Below, one piece after another: positions 34,086 through 42,731 of a DNA stretch of 52,987 nt. Numbering within the stretch: position 1 is the stretch's first letter; each line of letters opens with the position of its first letter. Below the pieces are notes generated by a model. The model ran no database searches, was not told where the DNA came from, and saw only the letters and a program-made list of their open reading frames with translations. This DNA comes from SIG291 sp045543455 (GTDB lineage: Bacteria > Bacillota > Clostridia > Lachnospirales > Lachnospiraceae), in assembly GCA_045543455.1 (NCBI GenBank), contig JAZQMK010000045.1:1-52987 (forward strand), written 5' to 3'. The position numbers and the translations under genes are program-made.

Positions 34086-35117
34086 TTAATTAAATCCAAT
34101 CATTTTTCTGTAAGCATGATAACCAATCTTTGATATAAGTCTTCCAAGTCTTCCTGGAATATTTACTGCCATACCAATACGACTTCTTCTTATTCTAAAC
34201 CAAAGTTTTTTATTAGTAGCTTTTAAGTATGCCCACAATTCCTTTTTCTTTTCCAATGACTCTTTCGTATCCTCTAAAATAAGCATTATAGAAGGCACCA
34301 TCATCATCATTTTCATATAATTTATCATATAGTACTGACATTTTTTATTGTTAATTTTATTATAATCAAAGTAATCAATCATAAGCTTGGTAACTCGTAA
34401 CTGCTGGTCAATTCGCTTAATCATATTTTCCATAGTTACAGACTGATCCTGTCTTCCAATAAAATATCTGTAGAAATTAACATCCACATAGTACATATTT
34501 TTCACATATGGCAATGGGAAAAACACAAATATATTATCCACATAAAATGTATGCTTAGGAAGTTGTAAATTGCAATCCTTTAAAAGCTGTGTTCTATAGA
34601 TTACAGAATGCATAAGTATATACTGGTCTACTTTAAAATGACCTATATCATCCCATGTAAATATTTCTTCTATCGGCATACAATTTCTGTAATGAATAAC
34701 TCTTTTCTTTTTTGCGCCTACTTTTTCATATACATAATTAGATATAAGCATATCTACCTGTTCTTCTTTTGTAAGTAACTCTTTCATAACCTTCAAAAGC
34801 TTTGTATATGCATTAGTATCTACCCAATCATCACTATCAACAACCTTAAAAAATTCACCTGTTGAATGTCTTAATCCGGTATTTACAGCATCACCGTGAC
34901 CACCATTTTCCTGATGTACTGCCTTAACTATAGTAGGATATTTTGCAGCATACTCATCTGCAATGGCAGCTGTATTATCTTTAGAACCGTCATTTACAAT
35001 TATGATTTCTACATCTTCTCCCCCAACTAAAAGAGTATCTATACAATGACGCATATAATCCTGTGAATTATAACTTGGTATAGCTACCGACAATATTTTT
35101 TTATGCGTTTTCTTCAC
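34086..35117 (-). CDS. Family 2 glycosyltransferase
   Basis: The 343-residue product opens with the GT2 core: KKILSVAIPSYNSQDYMRHC, EIIIVNDGSKDNT, QENGGHGDAVNTGL and VDSDDWVD carrying the metal-binding aspartates. The C-terminal half has amphipathic helices but no clear membrane span. It probably builds cell-surface glycan; donor and acceptor are unknown. The GTG at 35117 is taken as start because GAAGGAGG lies eight bases upstream inside the preceding gene; the two overlap by 17 bases. Confidence 0.87.
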   Translation of the reverse strand: MKKTHKKILSVAIPSYNSQDYMRHCIDTLLVGGEDVEIIIVNDGSKDNTAAIADEYAAKYPTIVKAVHQENGGHGDAVNTGLRHSTGEFFKVVDSDDWVDTNAYTKLLKVMKELLTKEEQVDMLISNYVYEKVGAKKKRVIHYRNCMPIEEIFTWDDIGHFKVDQYILMHSVIYRTQLLKDCNLQLPKHTFYVDNIFVFFPLPYVKNMYYVDVNFYRYFIGRQDQSVTMENMIKRIDQQLRVTKLMIDYFDYNKINNKKCQYYMINYMKMMMMVPSIMLILEDTKESLEKKKELWAYLKATNKKLWFRIRRSRIGMAVNIPGRLGRLISKIGYHAYRKMIGFN

Positions 35118-35967
35118 TTTGTAAGCCTCCTTCAACTACTTGTTCAACTAATTTGCACATCACTAACATTACCAATACACAAGCTAATGAGAATATTAAA
35201 TAATGCAAATTAGACATTACAATTTTTTCAAATACCGGCGAATATGCAACCACAACTGAAGTTCCATTAATTACTGCATGAAACAGTATTGGAATCCACA
35301 GGTTATTACATTTTTCATATAGGTAGCATATTGCATAACCTACGGAAAATGCAAATACACCCTGAACCATATTACCATGAACTACACCAAATATAATGCT
35401 TGATAATAACGCCGCCGGTATAAAGCTTATATTTTCTCTCATTCGTTTAAATACCAGTCTTCTAAATACCAGTTCTTCAAGCACAGGTGCTATAATAACT
35501 GATGTTATCACGGTTATCCACACATTTTCATTATATAAAAGTTCTACATATTCTTCTTCATATAATGGAAATAATTTTGTTATTCCTGATAATTCGATAA
35601 GTCCATTAATACCAAATGATGCTGTTATTCCTGCAAGTACTACTAAAATGCATACTTTTAAGTTTAATTTATCCCAAACAACATAACAGCCATTTTTAAC
35701 CATTTTCCTCTTTTCTAACCACAGTATAAAAAGAAATACTATGATGCATACCACACCGGAAAATATAGAATATATCTGAAGATTAGAATATAAATGCTTT
35801 GTTGCCAGTTCTTCCGATACTTCTTTATTTTGATATATGAGCATACTCATATAAATAACTGCATCGCATATCATAACAACAAACTGAACAGCATAGGTAA
35901 TTATATAAAATAATATTATAGGATATGCTATTCTCCATAATTGTTTAAATCTTCCTTCTACTTCCAT
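35101..35967 (-). CDS. CPBP-family intramembrane metalloprotease
   Basis: The 288 residues contain about eight membrane helices and all CPBP (CAAX protease/bacteriocin-processing) motifs: EELVFRRLVFKRM, IIFGVVHGN and ILFHAVINGT, which supply the Glu and His zinc or catalytic residues. In other bacteria such proteins process peptides or give self-immunity to bacteriocins; the substrate here is unknown. It starts 12 bases after argS and overlaps the GT2 gene. AAAGG lies seven bases before the ATG. Confidence 0.9.
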   Translation of the reverse strand: MEVEGRFKQLWRIAYPIILFYIITYAVQFVVMICDAVIYMSMLIYQNKEVSEELATKHLYSNLQIYSIFSGVVCIIVFLFILWLEKRKMVKNGCYVVWDKLNLKVCILVVLAGITASFGINGLIELSGITKLFPLYEEEYVELLYNENVWITVITSVIIAPVLEELVFRRLVFKRMRENISFIPAALLSSIIFGVVHGNMVQGVFAFSVGYAICYLYEKCNNLWIPILFHAVINGTSVVVAYSPVFEKIVMSNLHYLIFSLACVLVMLVMCKLVEQVVEGGLQSEENA

Positions 35968-35979
35968 CCCTTACCCTTT

Positions 35980-37743
35980 CTACATTCTGTCAGGTGCTTC
36001 AAAGCCCAACAATTCTATTGACTGGCATAAAATATCTTTAGTTATACTGATTAATGCCACATAGGAAGCCTGTTTATTCTCATCTTCTTCTGATAATATT
36101 TTTGTATCATGATAAAATCTGTTAAATGCATTAGATAATTCATAAATATATTTACACAATTTGTGTGGTGCAAGCTCTATAAATGTATTGTCAATCACTT
36201 CTCTAAAGTTAGCAAGACATAACATAAGGCCCTTAGCCGCATCACTATCAGGACTAGTAAGCTTACTAATATCCACTTCTTTACCTGATTTAATATATTT
36301 TTCAATAATAGACTTAATTCTAACTATTGTATAAAGTATATATGGACCTGTATCTCCTTCAAAGGAAATAAATCTGTCTATATCAAAAACATAATCCTTT
36401 GTTGCCTGATTTGATAAATCTCCATATTTTAAAGCCGCAAGTCCAATTACCTTAGAAGTAGCTAAAGCCTCTTCCTCGCTTACTTCTCTGCTTTCAAGTA
36501 TCTTATCATATACAGCACTATTAATGTCACCTATTAGGTTTTCAAGACGCATAACGCCACCTTCTCTTGTCTTAAATGGCTTACCGTCCTTACCGTTCAT
36601 AGTACCAAATCCAAGGAAATTGAATTCTACACTATCATCTACAAGACCTGCTAATTTGGCAGTTCTAAATACCTGTGTAAAATGCATCTCCTGTCTCTTA
36701 TCTACAACATAAATATATTTTGCTGGCTTAAATAATTTGTTACGCTCTATAATTGTTGCCAAGTCTGAAGTTGCATATAAAGAAGCACCATCAGATTTTT
36801 GAATAATACAAGGCGGAATTTCCTTAGTATCAGTATCTTTAGCTACATCAACAACTAGTGCGCCCTGACTTTCATATGCAAGACCTCTTGTTTTAAAATC
36901 TTCTATCATACCTGGAATATAAGGCTCTGCATCACTTTCGCCTTTCCAAATATCAAAGTCAACAGATAATTTTTCATAATTTTTCTTTAAATCTTCAACC
37001 GACACTGCCATTATATGTTTCCATAAAGCAGTATATCCTCTATGTCCCTTTTGAAGCTTAAATGTAGCTTCCTGGGCAATCCTTTTAAATTCTTCATCCA
37101 CCTTTGAACGAGCACTTGCTGTAGGATAGATTTTTTCCAATTCGCTTACTGTAAATGGTGCTTCACTTGGATATTCTCCTGTAAAATCATCATCAAAATA
37201 TGGTAAATCTGGCTGTTCTTCCTTTAACTGCACAATAATAAGACCCATCTGAAGACCCCAGTCGCCCAAATGAACATCAGTAACTACATTGTATCCTGCA
37301 AAACGTGAAATGCGCTTGATGCTTTCACCAATTACAGCCGAACGCAAATGACCTATATGAAGTGGCTTTGCCACATTAGGTCCGCCATAATCAATAAAAA
37401 TAGTTTCATCATTTTTATCATATAAAGGCTTATTATAGCTTTTAGCCAATTCCATTGTATACTCTGTCAAAGCCTTAGCTGAAATCTTTAAATTAATAAA
37501 TCCAGGATTAACACACTCAATGGATTCAAACATTTCATCATCCTTTAAAACATTCACAATCTCATTGGCAATAATAAATGGTGCCTTCTTATATTCCTTA
37601 GCTGCTGCCATAGCACCATTACACTGGTATTCGCATAAATCTGGTCTGTTAGATATGCTTACCTTAGCATATTTACTGTCATACCCACATTGTTCAAATG
37701 CGTAAACAAACTTATCTCCTAATAATTCAAGTATCTTCTTCAC
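35980..37743 (-). CDS. argS: Arginyl-tRNA synthetase
   Basis: ArgS charges tRNA-Arg. With the GTG start at 37743 (GGAG seven bases upstream) the product has 587 residues. Features are the N-terminal add-1 domain, the class I HIGH motif in KPLHIGHLRSAVIG, the ArgRS signature LGFGTMNGKDGKPFKTREGG in place of KMSKS, and the helical anticodon domain ending in the typical APDRM. An ATG seven codons earlier would overlap the ribosome site. It heads the unit argS-CPBP-GT2-kduD and faces the divergent SpoIID-like gene. Confidence 0.96.
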   Translation of the reverse strand: MKKILELLGDKFVYAFEQCGYDSKYAKVSISNRPDLCEYQCNGAMAAAKEYKKAPFIIANEIVNVLKDDEMFESIECVNPGFINLKISAKALTEYTMELAKSYNKPLYDKNDETIFIDYGGPNVAKPLHIGHLRSAVIGESIKRISRFAGYNVVTDVHLGDWGLQMGLIIVQLKEEQPDLPYFDDDFTGEYPSEAPFTVSELEKIYPTASARSKVDEEFKRIAQEATFKLQKGHRGYTALWKHIMAVSVEDLKKNYEKLSVDFDIWKGESDAEPYIPGMIEDFKTRGLAYESQGALVVDVAKDTDTKEIPPCIIQKSDGASLYATSDLATIIERNKLFKPAKYIYVVDKRQEMHFTQVFRTAKLAGLVDDSVEFNFLGFGTMNGKDGKPFKTREGGVMRLENLIGDINSAVYDKILESREVSEEEALATSKVIGLAALKYGDLSNQATKDYVFDIDRFISFEGDTGPYILYTIVRIKSIIEKYIKSGKEVDISKLTSPDSDAAKGLMLCLANFREVIDNTFIELAPHKLCKYIYELSNAFNRFYHDTKILSEEDENKQASYVALISITKDILCQSIELLGFEAPDRM

Positions 37744-37863
37744 AATATTTCTCCATTCATTCATATTAAATTATAGTATAATACTTTTTAGCACAAAAAT
37801 CCAGCATTTATTAATATTTCTTCAATATACTGTTATTAATAATATATTATAAAGGAGTTTACA

Positions 37864-39126
37864 TTGAAAAATCAAATGAATTTTGCAAATGCAAACAATA
37901 TTGATTCCGGTCGTATGCAAATATCCGTAATCAACAAAAACACCAATATACCTATAGAAAATGCCACAATTTCCATAAGCTACACAGGTGAGCCTTCTTC
38001 AGTATTTGAAGAAGTTACCACTGACTCTTCCGGACTCTCACCACTAATTGATTTGCCAGCCCCGCCTTTAGAATACAGTATGGAACCGTCAATTGAACAA
38101 CCTTACTCTGAATACACCTTAAAAATCACTGCTGACGGCTACGAAACAGTTGAAATTGCCGGCTCTGAAGTACTCCCTAATACAACTAGCAATCAGCCTG
38201 TAGAACTAATACCTGTATCCGTTACGAACAGTTCCGAATCAGTAGTAATCGGCCCACACACACTATTTTATCAGTATCCGCCTAAAATTCCGGAAAGCGA
38301 AATTAAACCAGTTAATGAGTCTGGTGAAATAGTATTAAGTCGTGTAGTAATTCCTGAAATCATTGTAGTTCATGATGGTCCTCCATCTGACCCTGGTGCT
38401 AAGGATTATTATGTACGCTATAAAGACTATATAAAAAATGTTGCTTCTAGCGAAATATATTCCACCTGGCCAGACGCTACTATTCGTGCAAATGTATTAG
38501 CCATTATGTCATTTACATTAAACCGTGTATATACAGAATGGTACAGAAACCGTGGCTATAATTTTACAATCACATCCTCTACCGCCTTTGACCATAAATG
38601 GATTAACGGTCGTAATTACTTTGAACCAATCTCTAGAATTGTAGATGAAATGTTTACTAACTATGTTTCAAAGCCTAATATAAAGCAACCAATTCTTACT
38701 CAATACTGCGATGGCAGAAGAGTAAGCTGCCCTAACTGGCTAAGTCAATGGGGAAGCAAATATTTAGGCGACCAAAACTACTCCGCAATTGAAATTCTAA
38801 GATATTATTACGGAAATAACGTTTATATAAATACAGCTGAAGAAATAGCCGGTATTCCTTCTTCATGGCCAGGTGAAAACCTAAGTATTGGTTCTTCCGG
38901 CATTAAAGTACAACAGCTACAAGAACAACTAAATCTTATTAGCAATGACTACAGAGCTATTCCAAAGATTTCTCAGGATGGTATTTATGGTGAAAATACT
39001 CAGGCTGCAGTTAGAAAATTCCAACAGATTTTTGACCTTCCGGTTACAGGAATTGTAGATTTTACAACCTGGTATAAGATATCGGATATGTATGTAAGAC
39101 TTTCAAGAATAGCTGAATTGCAGTAA
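37864..39126 (+). CDS. SpoIID-like protein with C-terminal peptidoglycan-binding domain
   Basis: The 420 residues show three parts: an N-terminal carboxypeptidase-regulatory-like beta domain (about 15-120), a central SpoIID/LytB-like region (VRYKDYIKNVASSEIYSTWPDATIRANVLAIMSFTLNR, QYCDGRRVSCPNWLSQWG, EILRYYYGNNVYI) and a C-terminal PG_binding_1 repeat (about 345-412, GSSGIKVQQLQEQL...DGIYGENTQAAVRKFQ). Relatives are found in spore-forming Clostridia near cortex genes. There is no signal peptide. The start is TTG with GGAG six bases upstream. It converges on an amidase gene, also a peptidoglycan enzyme. Confidence 0.85.
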   Translation: MKNQMNFANANNIDSGRMQISVINKNTNIPIENATISISYTGEPSSVFEEVTTDSSGLSPLIDLPAPPLEYSMEPSIEQPYSEYTLKITADGYETVEIAGSEVLPNTTSNQPVELIPVSVTNSSESVVIGPHTLFYQYPPKIPESEIKPVNESGEIVLSRVVIPEIIVVHDGPPSDPGAKDYYVRYKDYIKNVASSEIYSTWPDATIRANVLAIMSFTLNRVYTEWYRNRGYNFTITSSTAFDHKWINGRNYFEPISRIVDEMFTNYVSKPNIKQPILTQYCDGRRVSCPNWLSQWGSKYLGDQNYSAIEILRYYYGNNVYINTAEEIAGIPSSWPGENLSIGSSGIKVQQLQEQLNLISNDYRAIPKISQDGIYGENTQAAVRKFQQIFDLPVTGIVDFTTWYKISDMYVRLSRIAELQ

Positions 39127-39130
39127 AGAA

Positions 39131-39172
39131 AAGGGCGTGTCGCATAATATTTGCAACACGCCTTATATAATT
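39131..39172. terminator. Bidirectional terminator between the SpoIID-like and amidase genes
   Basis: GGCGTGT (39134-39140) pairs with ACACGCC region ending at 39162. A T-rich tail lies on both strands (CTTTTCTTT on the minus side, TTATATAATTTT on the plus side). Confidence 0.78.
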
Positions 39173-39961
39173 TTAGCTTGTTATATATGTGTTATATCTG
39201 AATTTTCTTAAACGCTCCTCCATTGCTATTGCATTTGCAAGAAATTCATATGCACCTACCTGAACCTTATATAAACCATTCTCATATACTATAAATGCCG
39301 GAAAACCTTCTACTAAAAGGGCATTTAATAATCTGTCTGCCGACTCTTTATTTCTATAAGCACCTGTCTGAACCCTATATAAAACTTTCTCTTCTACAGG
39401 AGGTTCTGTATTAGAAATTGTCATCATAGCAGGATTTACCGTGTCTAAAATTCCTGCAGCTATGGCATTTACAATCTCATCAAATCGGTTATCAAAGATT
39501 TCATTATCCTTATCACTATTAATAAAACCAACCTCTAAAAGAAGTGCCGGCATAGCTGTCTTTCTTAAAACCACCAAATTCTGACGTGTTGTAACACCAT
39601 TATTCTTAAAACCTAAATCCTCAAGATTTTCATTTATTTTTCTAGCAATAGTAGCCTTTTGCCCACTATCAGAATATACTAAGGTTTCAATTCCATTATA
39701 AAGGTTCTTTGTAGGAGATGAATTTCTGTGAAATGACACAAAATAATCTCCATCCTCTTCATTAGCAATGGATGCCTTTTGAAATGGTGTCTGATACTCA
39801 TCCTCTGTTCGTGTGTATACTACATCTACACCGTTTTGTTCAAGAACCTTTCCCACTGCCAAAGCTAATTTTAAAGCATCATCTTTTTCATTACGGTCTT
39901 CAAACTGAGCACCGGTGTCAACGCCTCCATGCCCTGCATCAATAATAATTTTTTTAGCCAT
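39173..39961 (-). CDS. N-acetylmuramoyl-L-alanine amidase with SPOR domain
   Basis: The 262-residue product joins an Amidase_3 domain (1-175) to a SPOR-type peptidoglycan-binding domain (about 192-262). Zinc ligands are visible as His 11 (IDAGHGG), Glu 25 (DRNEKDD) and His 78 (SFHRNSS), with the catalytic Glu 143 in LLLEVGF. It cleaves the bond between MurNAc and the stem peptide. No signal peptide or anchor is present, so it must leave the cell by another route or act during sporulation or lysis. AGAGGA precedes ATG. Confidence 0.92.
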   Translation of the reverse strand: MAKKIIIDAGHGGVDTGAQFEDRNEKDDALKLALAVGKVLEQNGVDVVYTRTEDEYQTPFQKASIANEEDGDYFVSFHRNSSPTKNLYNGIETLVYSDSGQKATIARKINENLEDLGFKNNGVTTRQNLVVLRKTAMPALLLEVGFINSDKDNEIFDNRFDEIVNAIAAGILDTVNPAMMTISNTEPPVEEKVLYRVQTGAYRNKESADRLLNALLVEGFPAFIVYENGLYKVQVGAYEFLANAIAMEERLRKFRYNTYITS

Positions 39962-40029
39962 ATTAATCCTCTTTATATTATGTGTCTATATATAATATGG
40001 CTTATAATAATTATTGTTACTTATAAAAT

Positions 40030-40064
40030 AACGAAATGGACACGCTTAAATGCCTGTCCATTCC
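40030..40064 (-). terminator. Terminator of ilvE
   Basis: AATGGACA (40035-40042) pairs with TGTCCATT (40055-40062); on the minus strand TCGTTATTTT follows. Confidence 0.68.
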
Positions 40065-40075
40065 AATAATATTTA

Positions 40076-41143
40076 TTAAACTTCTACTACCCAACCTAAT
40101 TCATCTTTAACTTTACCAAGCTGAATTCCTGTAACTGTATCATATAATTTCTGGCTTAATTCACCGATGCCACCATCACCAATCTTAAGCATCTGATTCT
40201 CAAATCTTAATTCGCCAACTGGTGATATAACTGCTGCCGTACCTGTACCAAATACTTCCTCTAGTGCGCCTGATTTAGCTGCATCATAAAGCTCATCAAC
40301 AGAGATTCTTCTTTCTTCAACTGGAATACCCCAGTGCTTACAAAGATTAATAACTGAATCTCTTGTTACGCCTGGTAAAATACTACCATTTAACATAGGT
40401 GTTACAACTGTTCCGTTAATCTTAAAGAAGATATTCATCGCGCCAACTTCTTCGATATATTTTCTTTCAACACCATCTAACCAAAGAACCTGTGAATATC
40501 CAGCATCATGTGCTTTAACCTGTGATGCAAGACTTGCACAATAGTTAGCACCTGTCTTAGCTTCACCTAAACCACCTTTAACTGCTCTTACATATTCATC
40601 TTCAATCCAAATCTTAACAGGGTTAAGACCTTCTTTATAATAAGCACCTACAGGTGAAAGAATAATAATAAACATATATGTATCTGATGGTCTAACACCT
40701 AAAAATGGATCTGTAGCAATAATAAATGGTCTAATGTATAAAGATGTACCTGGCTTTGTTGGAATCCAAGCTTCGTCCATCTTTACAACAGCTTTGATTG
40801 CCTGTAAGAAATCTTCTTCTGGAATCTGTGGAATACAAATTCTCTTATTAGTATTATTAGCTCTTTCTATATTCTTATTTGGACGGAACAATAAAGTTCT
40901 GTTATCCTCTGTCTTATATGCTTTTAAGCCTTCAAACATTTCCTGACCATAATGGAATACCATTGAAGATGGTTCAAGCTGTAATGGCTGATAAGGAACA
41001 ATACGAGGATCGTACCAGCCTTTTCCTGTCTCATAGTTCATAATAAACATATGATCTGTAAAAATAGTACCAAATGTCAGCGGATTATCTTCTGTTGGCA
41101 ATGGCTTTGGATTTTGTGTTTTTTCAATTCTAATATCTAACAT
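40076..41143 (-). CDS. ilvE: Branched-chain-amino-acid aminotransferase
   Basis: IlvE moves the amino group between glutamate and the branched-chain 2-oxo acids. The 355 residues match the group II BCAT length. Visible marks are MVFHYGQEMFEGLKAYK, YIRPFI, the PLP lysine Lys 196 in GGLGEAKTGANYCASL, and YIEEVGAMNIFF followed by TPMLNGSILPGVTRDS. GGAGG lies eight bases before the ATG. It stands alone, with its promoter overlapping the end of the upstream gene. Confidence 0.96.
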   Translation of the reverse strand: MLDIRIEKTQNPKPLPTEDNPLTFGTIFTDHMFIMNYETGKGWYDPRIVPYQPLQLEPSSMVFHYGQEMFEGLKAYKTEDNRTLLFRPNKNIERANNTNKRICIPQIPEEDFLQAIKAVVKMDEAWIPTKPGTSLYIRPFIIATDPFLGVRPSDTYMFIIILSPVGAYYKEGLNPVKIWIEDEYVRAVKGGLGEAKTGANYCASLASQVKAHDAGYSQVLWLDGVERKYIEEVGAMNIFFKINGTVVTPMLNGSILPGVTRDSVINLCKHWGIPVEERRISVDELYDAAKSGALEEVFGTGTAAVISPVGELRFENQMLKIGDGGIGELSQKLYDTVTGIQLGKVKDELGWVVEV

Positions 41144-41177
41144 ATTTTATGCCTCCAATATTTACAATACTTACTTA

Positions 41178-41205
41178 ATTATATAACTCTAAAAAATAAT
41201 GTCAA
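41178..41205 (-). promoter_or_regulatory. Promoter of ilvE, overlapping the end of the upstream gene
   Basis: A perfect TTGACA (41200-41205) lies 16 bases from a perfect TATAAT (41178-41183). The -35 box falls in the last codons of the 41189-42094 gene. Confidence 0.8.
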
Positions 41206-42094
41206 TGTTTTTTATAAATGTTTTTAATTTATCAAGCACATTTTCCGGTACCATAAACTTTAAAAGACCTAATTTCAACTCAATTTGTGCCTGGATTTTT
41301 TTCTTTCCAAAATCATCTAACTCATCATAAATAACCACATCGCCATCTACATTTCTCATTTGCTTTGTAACCTTAATGTCCAGCTTGCCATCTAAGTATA
41401 CGTTTGTAGTAGCATTTTTAACCGTTATAGTTTCTACAACAAAAGTTACTGTATTATCATTTTTTCTAAAGTTTCCTTCAATACTGCACTCATAGCCTTC
41501 AATAACACTGCTAAGCTTATATTTTACCAGTTCCAGCTTTTTATTAAAATACATATCCACATTTATCTGCTCATTTATTATAAGCCTTAAATGCTTTACT
41601 TTTATGGTCTTTTCATCTGTTTTAACAGATGTACTTCCCATTTTTTCAATAGTATAATTAAATTCTTCGCCATATTTTATATTGTGCTTTAACTTTAATG
41701 GTTTCGCGATAAAATATTCATCCTTGAATATAATATTTTCTTCATCCATTAGCAGGTACATCTGATACATCTTTACATTTCCCACGCCACCAGAACCGTT
41801 AATATAGATTGCTTTGTTTTTTATATCAATATCTCCATCGCACATTATAGTTGCTTTTTTCACTTTATCTGTATAATCAGAACCTTCAAATACAAGCTCC
41901 TGCAATTCAAGATTTGCCTCAAGATTAATTACCGAGCCCTTATCTAAAGATGAGAAATTTTTTTCTACAGCCTTTAGCAAATATAATTCTTCTGACATAG
42001 CATACAAAATACTGTTAAAATTTACAATTATCACGCACACTATTACTACAACAAATGCAATTATACCGATTATAATTTTATTTAACCTTTTCAT
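41189..42094 (-). CDS. Membrane-anchored hypothetical protein, coupled to the DHFR-like gene
   Basis: The 301 residues start with an uncleaved-looking anchor (about residues 7-26, KIIIGIIAFVVVIVCVIIVN) and continue as an extracytoplasmic beta-rich domain with repeated patterns such as INLEANLELQELVF and VYLDGKLDIKVTK. I do not recognise a family. The ATG overlaps the end of the DHFR-like gene by 17 bases and has only a weak ribosome site, so its translation likely depends on that gene. The stop codon lies inside the ilvE promoter. Confidence 0.75.
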   Translation of the reverse strand: MKRLNKIIIGIIAFVVVIVCVIIVNFNSILYAMSEELYLLKAVEKNFSSLDKGSVINLEANLELQELVFEGSDYTDKVKKATIMCDGDIDIKNKAIYINGSGGVGNVKMYQMYLLMDEENIIFKDEYFIAKPLKLKHNIKYGEEFNYTIEKMGSTSVKTDEKTIKVKHLRLIINEQINVDMYFNKKLELVKYKLSSVIEGYECSIEGNFRKNDNTVTFVVETITVKNATTNVYLDGKLDIKVTKQMRNVDGDVVIYDELDDFGKKKIQAQIELKLGLLKFMVPENVLDKLKTFIKNIDIIF

Positions 42095-42569
42095 ATCTTA
42101 TAAACTCATATTCCAAATCAAAATAAGTCTTCTCATCACTTCTTGCAGTTATAACAAATTCTTCCAACTCATCAAGTTTAGGAAAATACCTGTCTGCCTC
42201 ATACACATAATCTATCTTAGTTACATGTATCATATCTGCTTTATTATATAACTGTCCAAATAAATAGGCTCCACCTAATATAAATACATCTTCTGTATTA
42301 TATTTTGCCAATTCATTTTCAAGTTCTTCCATTGATGAAATAACAATAACACCTTTTTTTGCATATTTTTCATCTCTTGTAACTACAATTAGCTTTCTAT
42401 TTCCCAGTGAAAATGAATACTCAAACTGCTCATATGCATTTTTAGTCATTACAACTACTTTGCCTTCCGTTTCTTGGCGTATAAGCTTATCATTTTCAGG
42501 AATATTTACAAATTGCTTACCATTTTTACCTATGGCCCAATTCTTATCAACTGTAACTATAATATTCAT
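42078..42569 (-). CDS. Degenerate dihydrofolate reductase-like protein
   Basis: The 163 residues align with DHFR over the full length: MNIIVTVDKNWAIGKNG at the start, EGKVVVM, KLIVVTRD, DVFILGGAYLFGQLYNKADMIHVTKI and a DRYFP-like end. Yet key sites differ. The catalytic acid position (27 in the folA copy) is Asn 26, the LPW segment is QFV, and the NADPH loop GRR/GRK-S/T is TKNA (42-45). The glycine pair in ILGGAYLF is kept. The start is taken at 42569, six bases after AGAGG. It lies downstream of thyA, the normal DHFR partner, but across a hairpin array. It may be a weak or altered enzyme, or regulatory. Confidence 0.8.
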   Translation of the reverse strand: MNIIVTVDKNWAIGKNGKQFVNIPENDKLIRQETEGKVVVMTKNAYEQFEYSFSLGNRKLIVVTRDEKYAKKGVIVISSMEELENELAKYNTEDVFILGGAYLFGQLYNKADMIHVTKIDYVYEADRYFPKLDELEEFVITARSDEKTYFDLEYEFIRYEKVK

Positions 42570-42574
42570 AACCA

Positions 42575-42731
42575 TCCTCTTTTCTGAGCGAGACTTCGCG
42601 AAGAGGCGACGCAAATTTATGATTTGCGTCTGCCATAAAACAATTGACACTTGCTCCTTGTGACAATTGTAATGTGAATAATCAGCACATCTGTGTGATT
42701 ATTCACATTTTCCTCTTTTCTGAGCGAGACT
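42575..42731. repeat. Four-hairpin array bounded by a 21-base direct repeat
   Basis: The sequence TCCTCTTTTCTGAGCGAGAC plus T occurs at 42575-42595 and again at 42711-42731. Between and beside the copies lie four different palindromes: 42594-42603 (CTTCGCGAAG), 42608-42630 (GACGCAAAT arms), 42640-42670 (ACAATTG-CAC arms) and 42671-42709 (14-pair AATGTGAATAATCA arms). The left copy holds, on the minus strand, the AGAGG ribosome site of the DHFR-like gene. The right copy touches the thyA stop codon. The array can act as terminator, mRNA stabiliser or insertion scar. Confidence 0.8.

Noticed and set aside
42570..42650. N-terminal extension of the DHFR-like protein (MSIVLWQTQ...)
   Set aside because: It is translated from the hairpin array; the ribosome site AGAGG lies after it, just before MNIIVTV.
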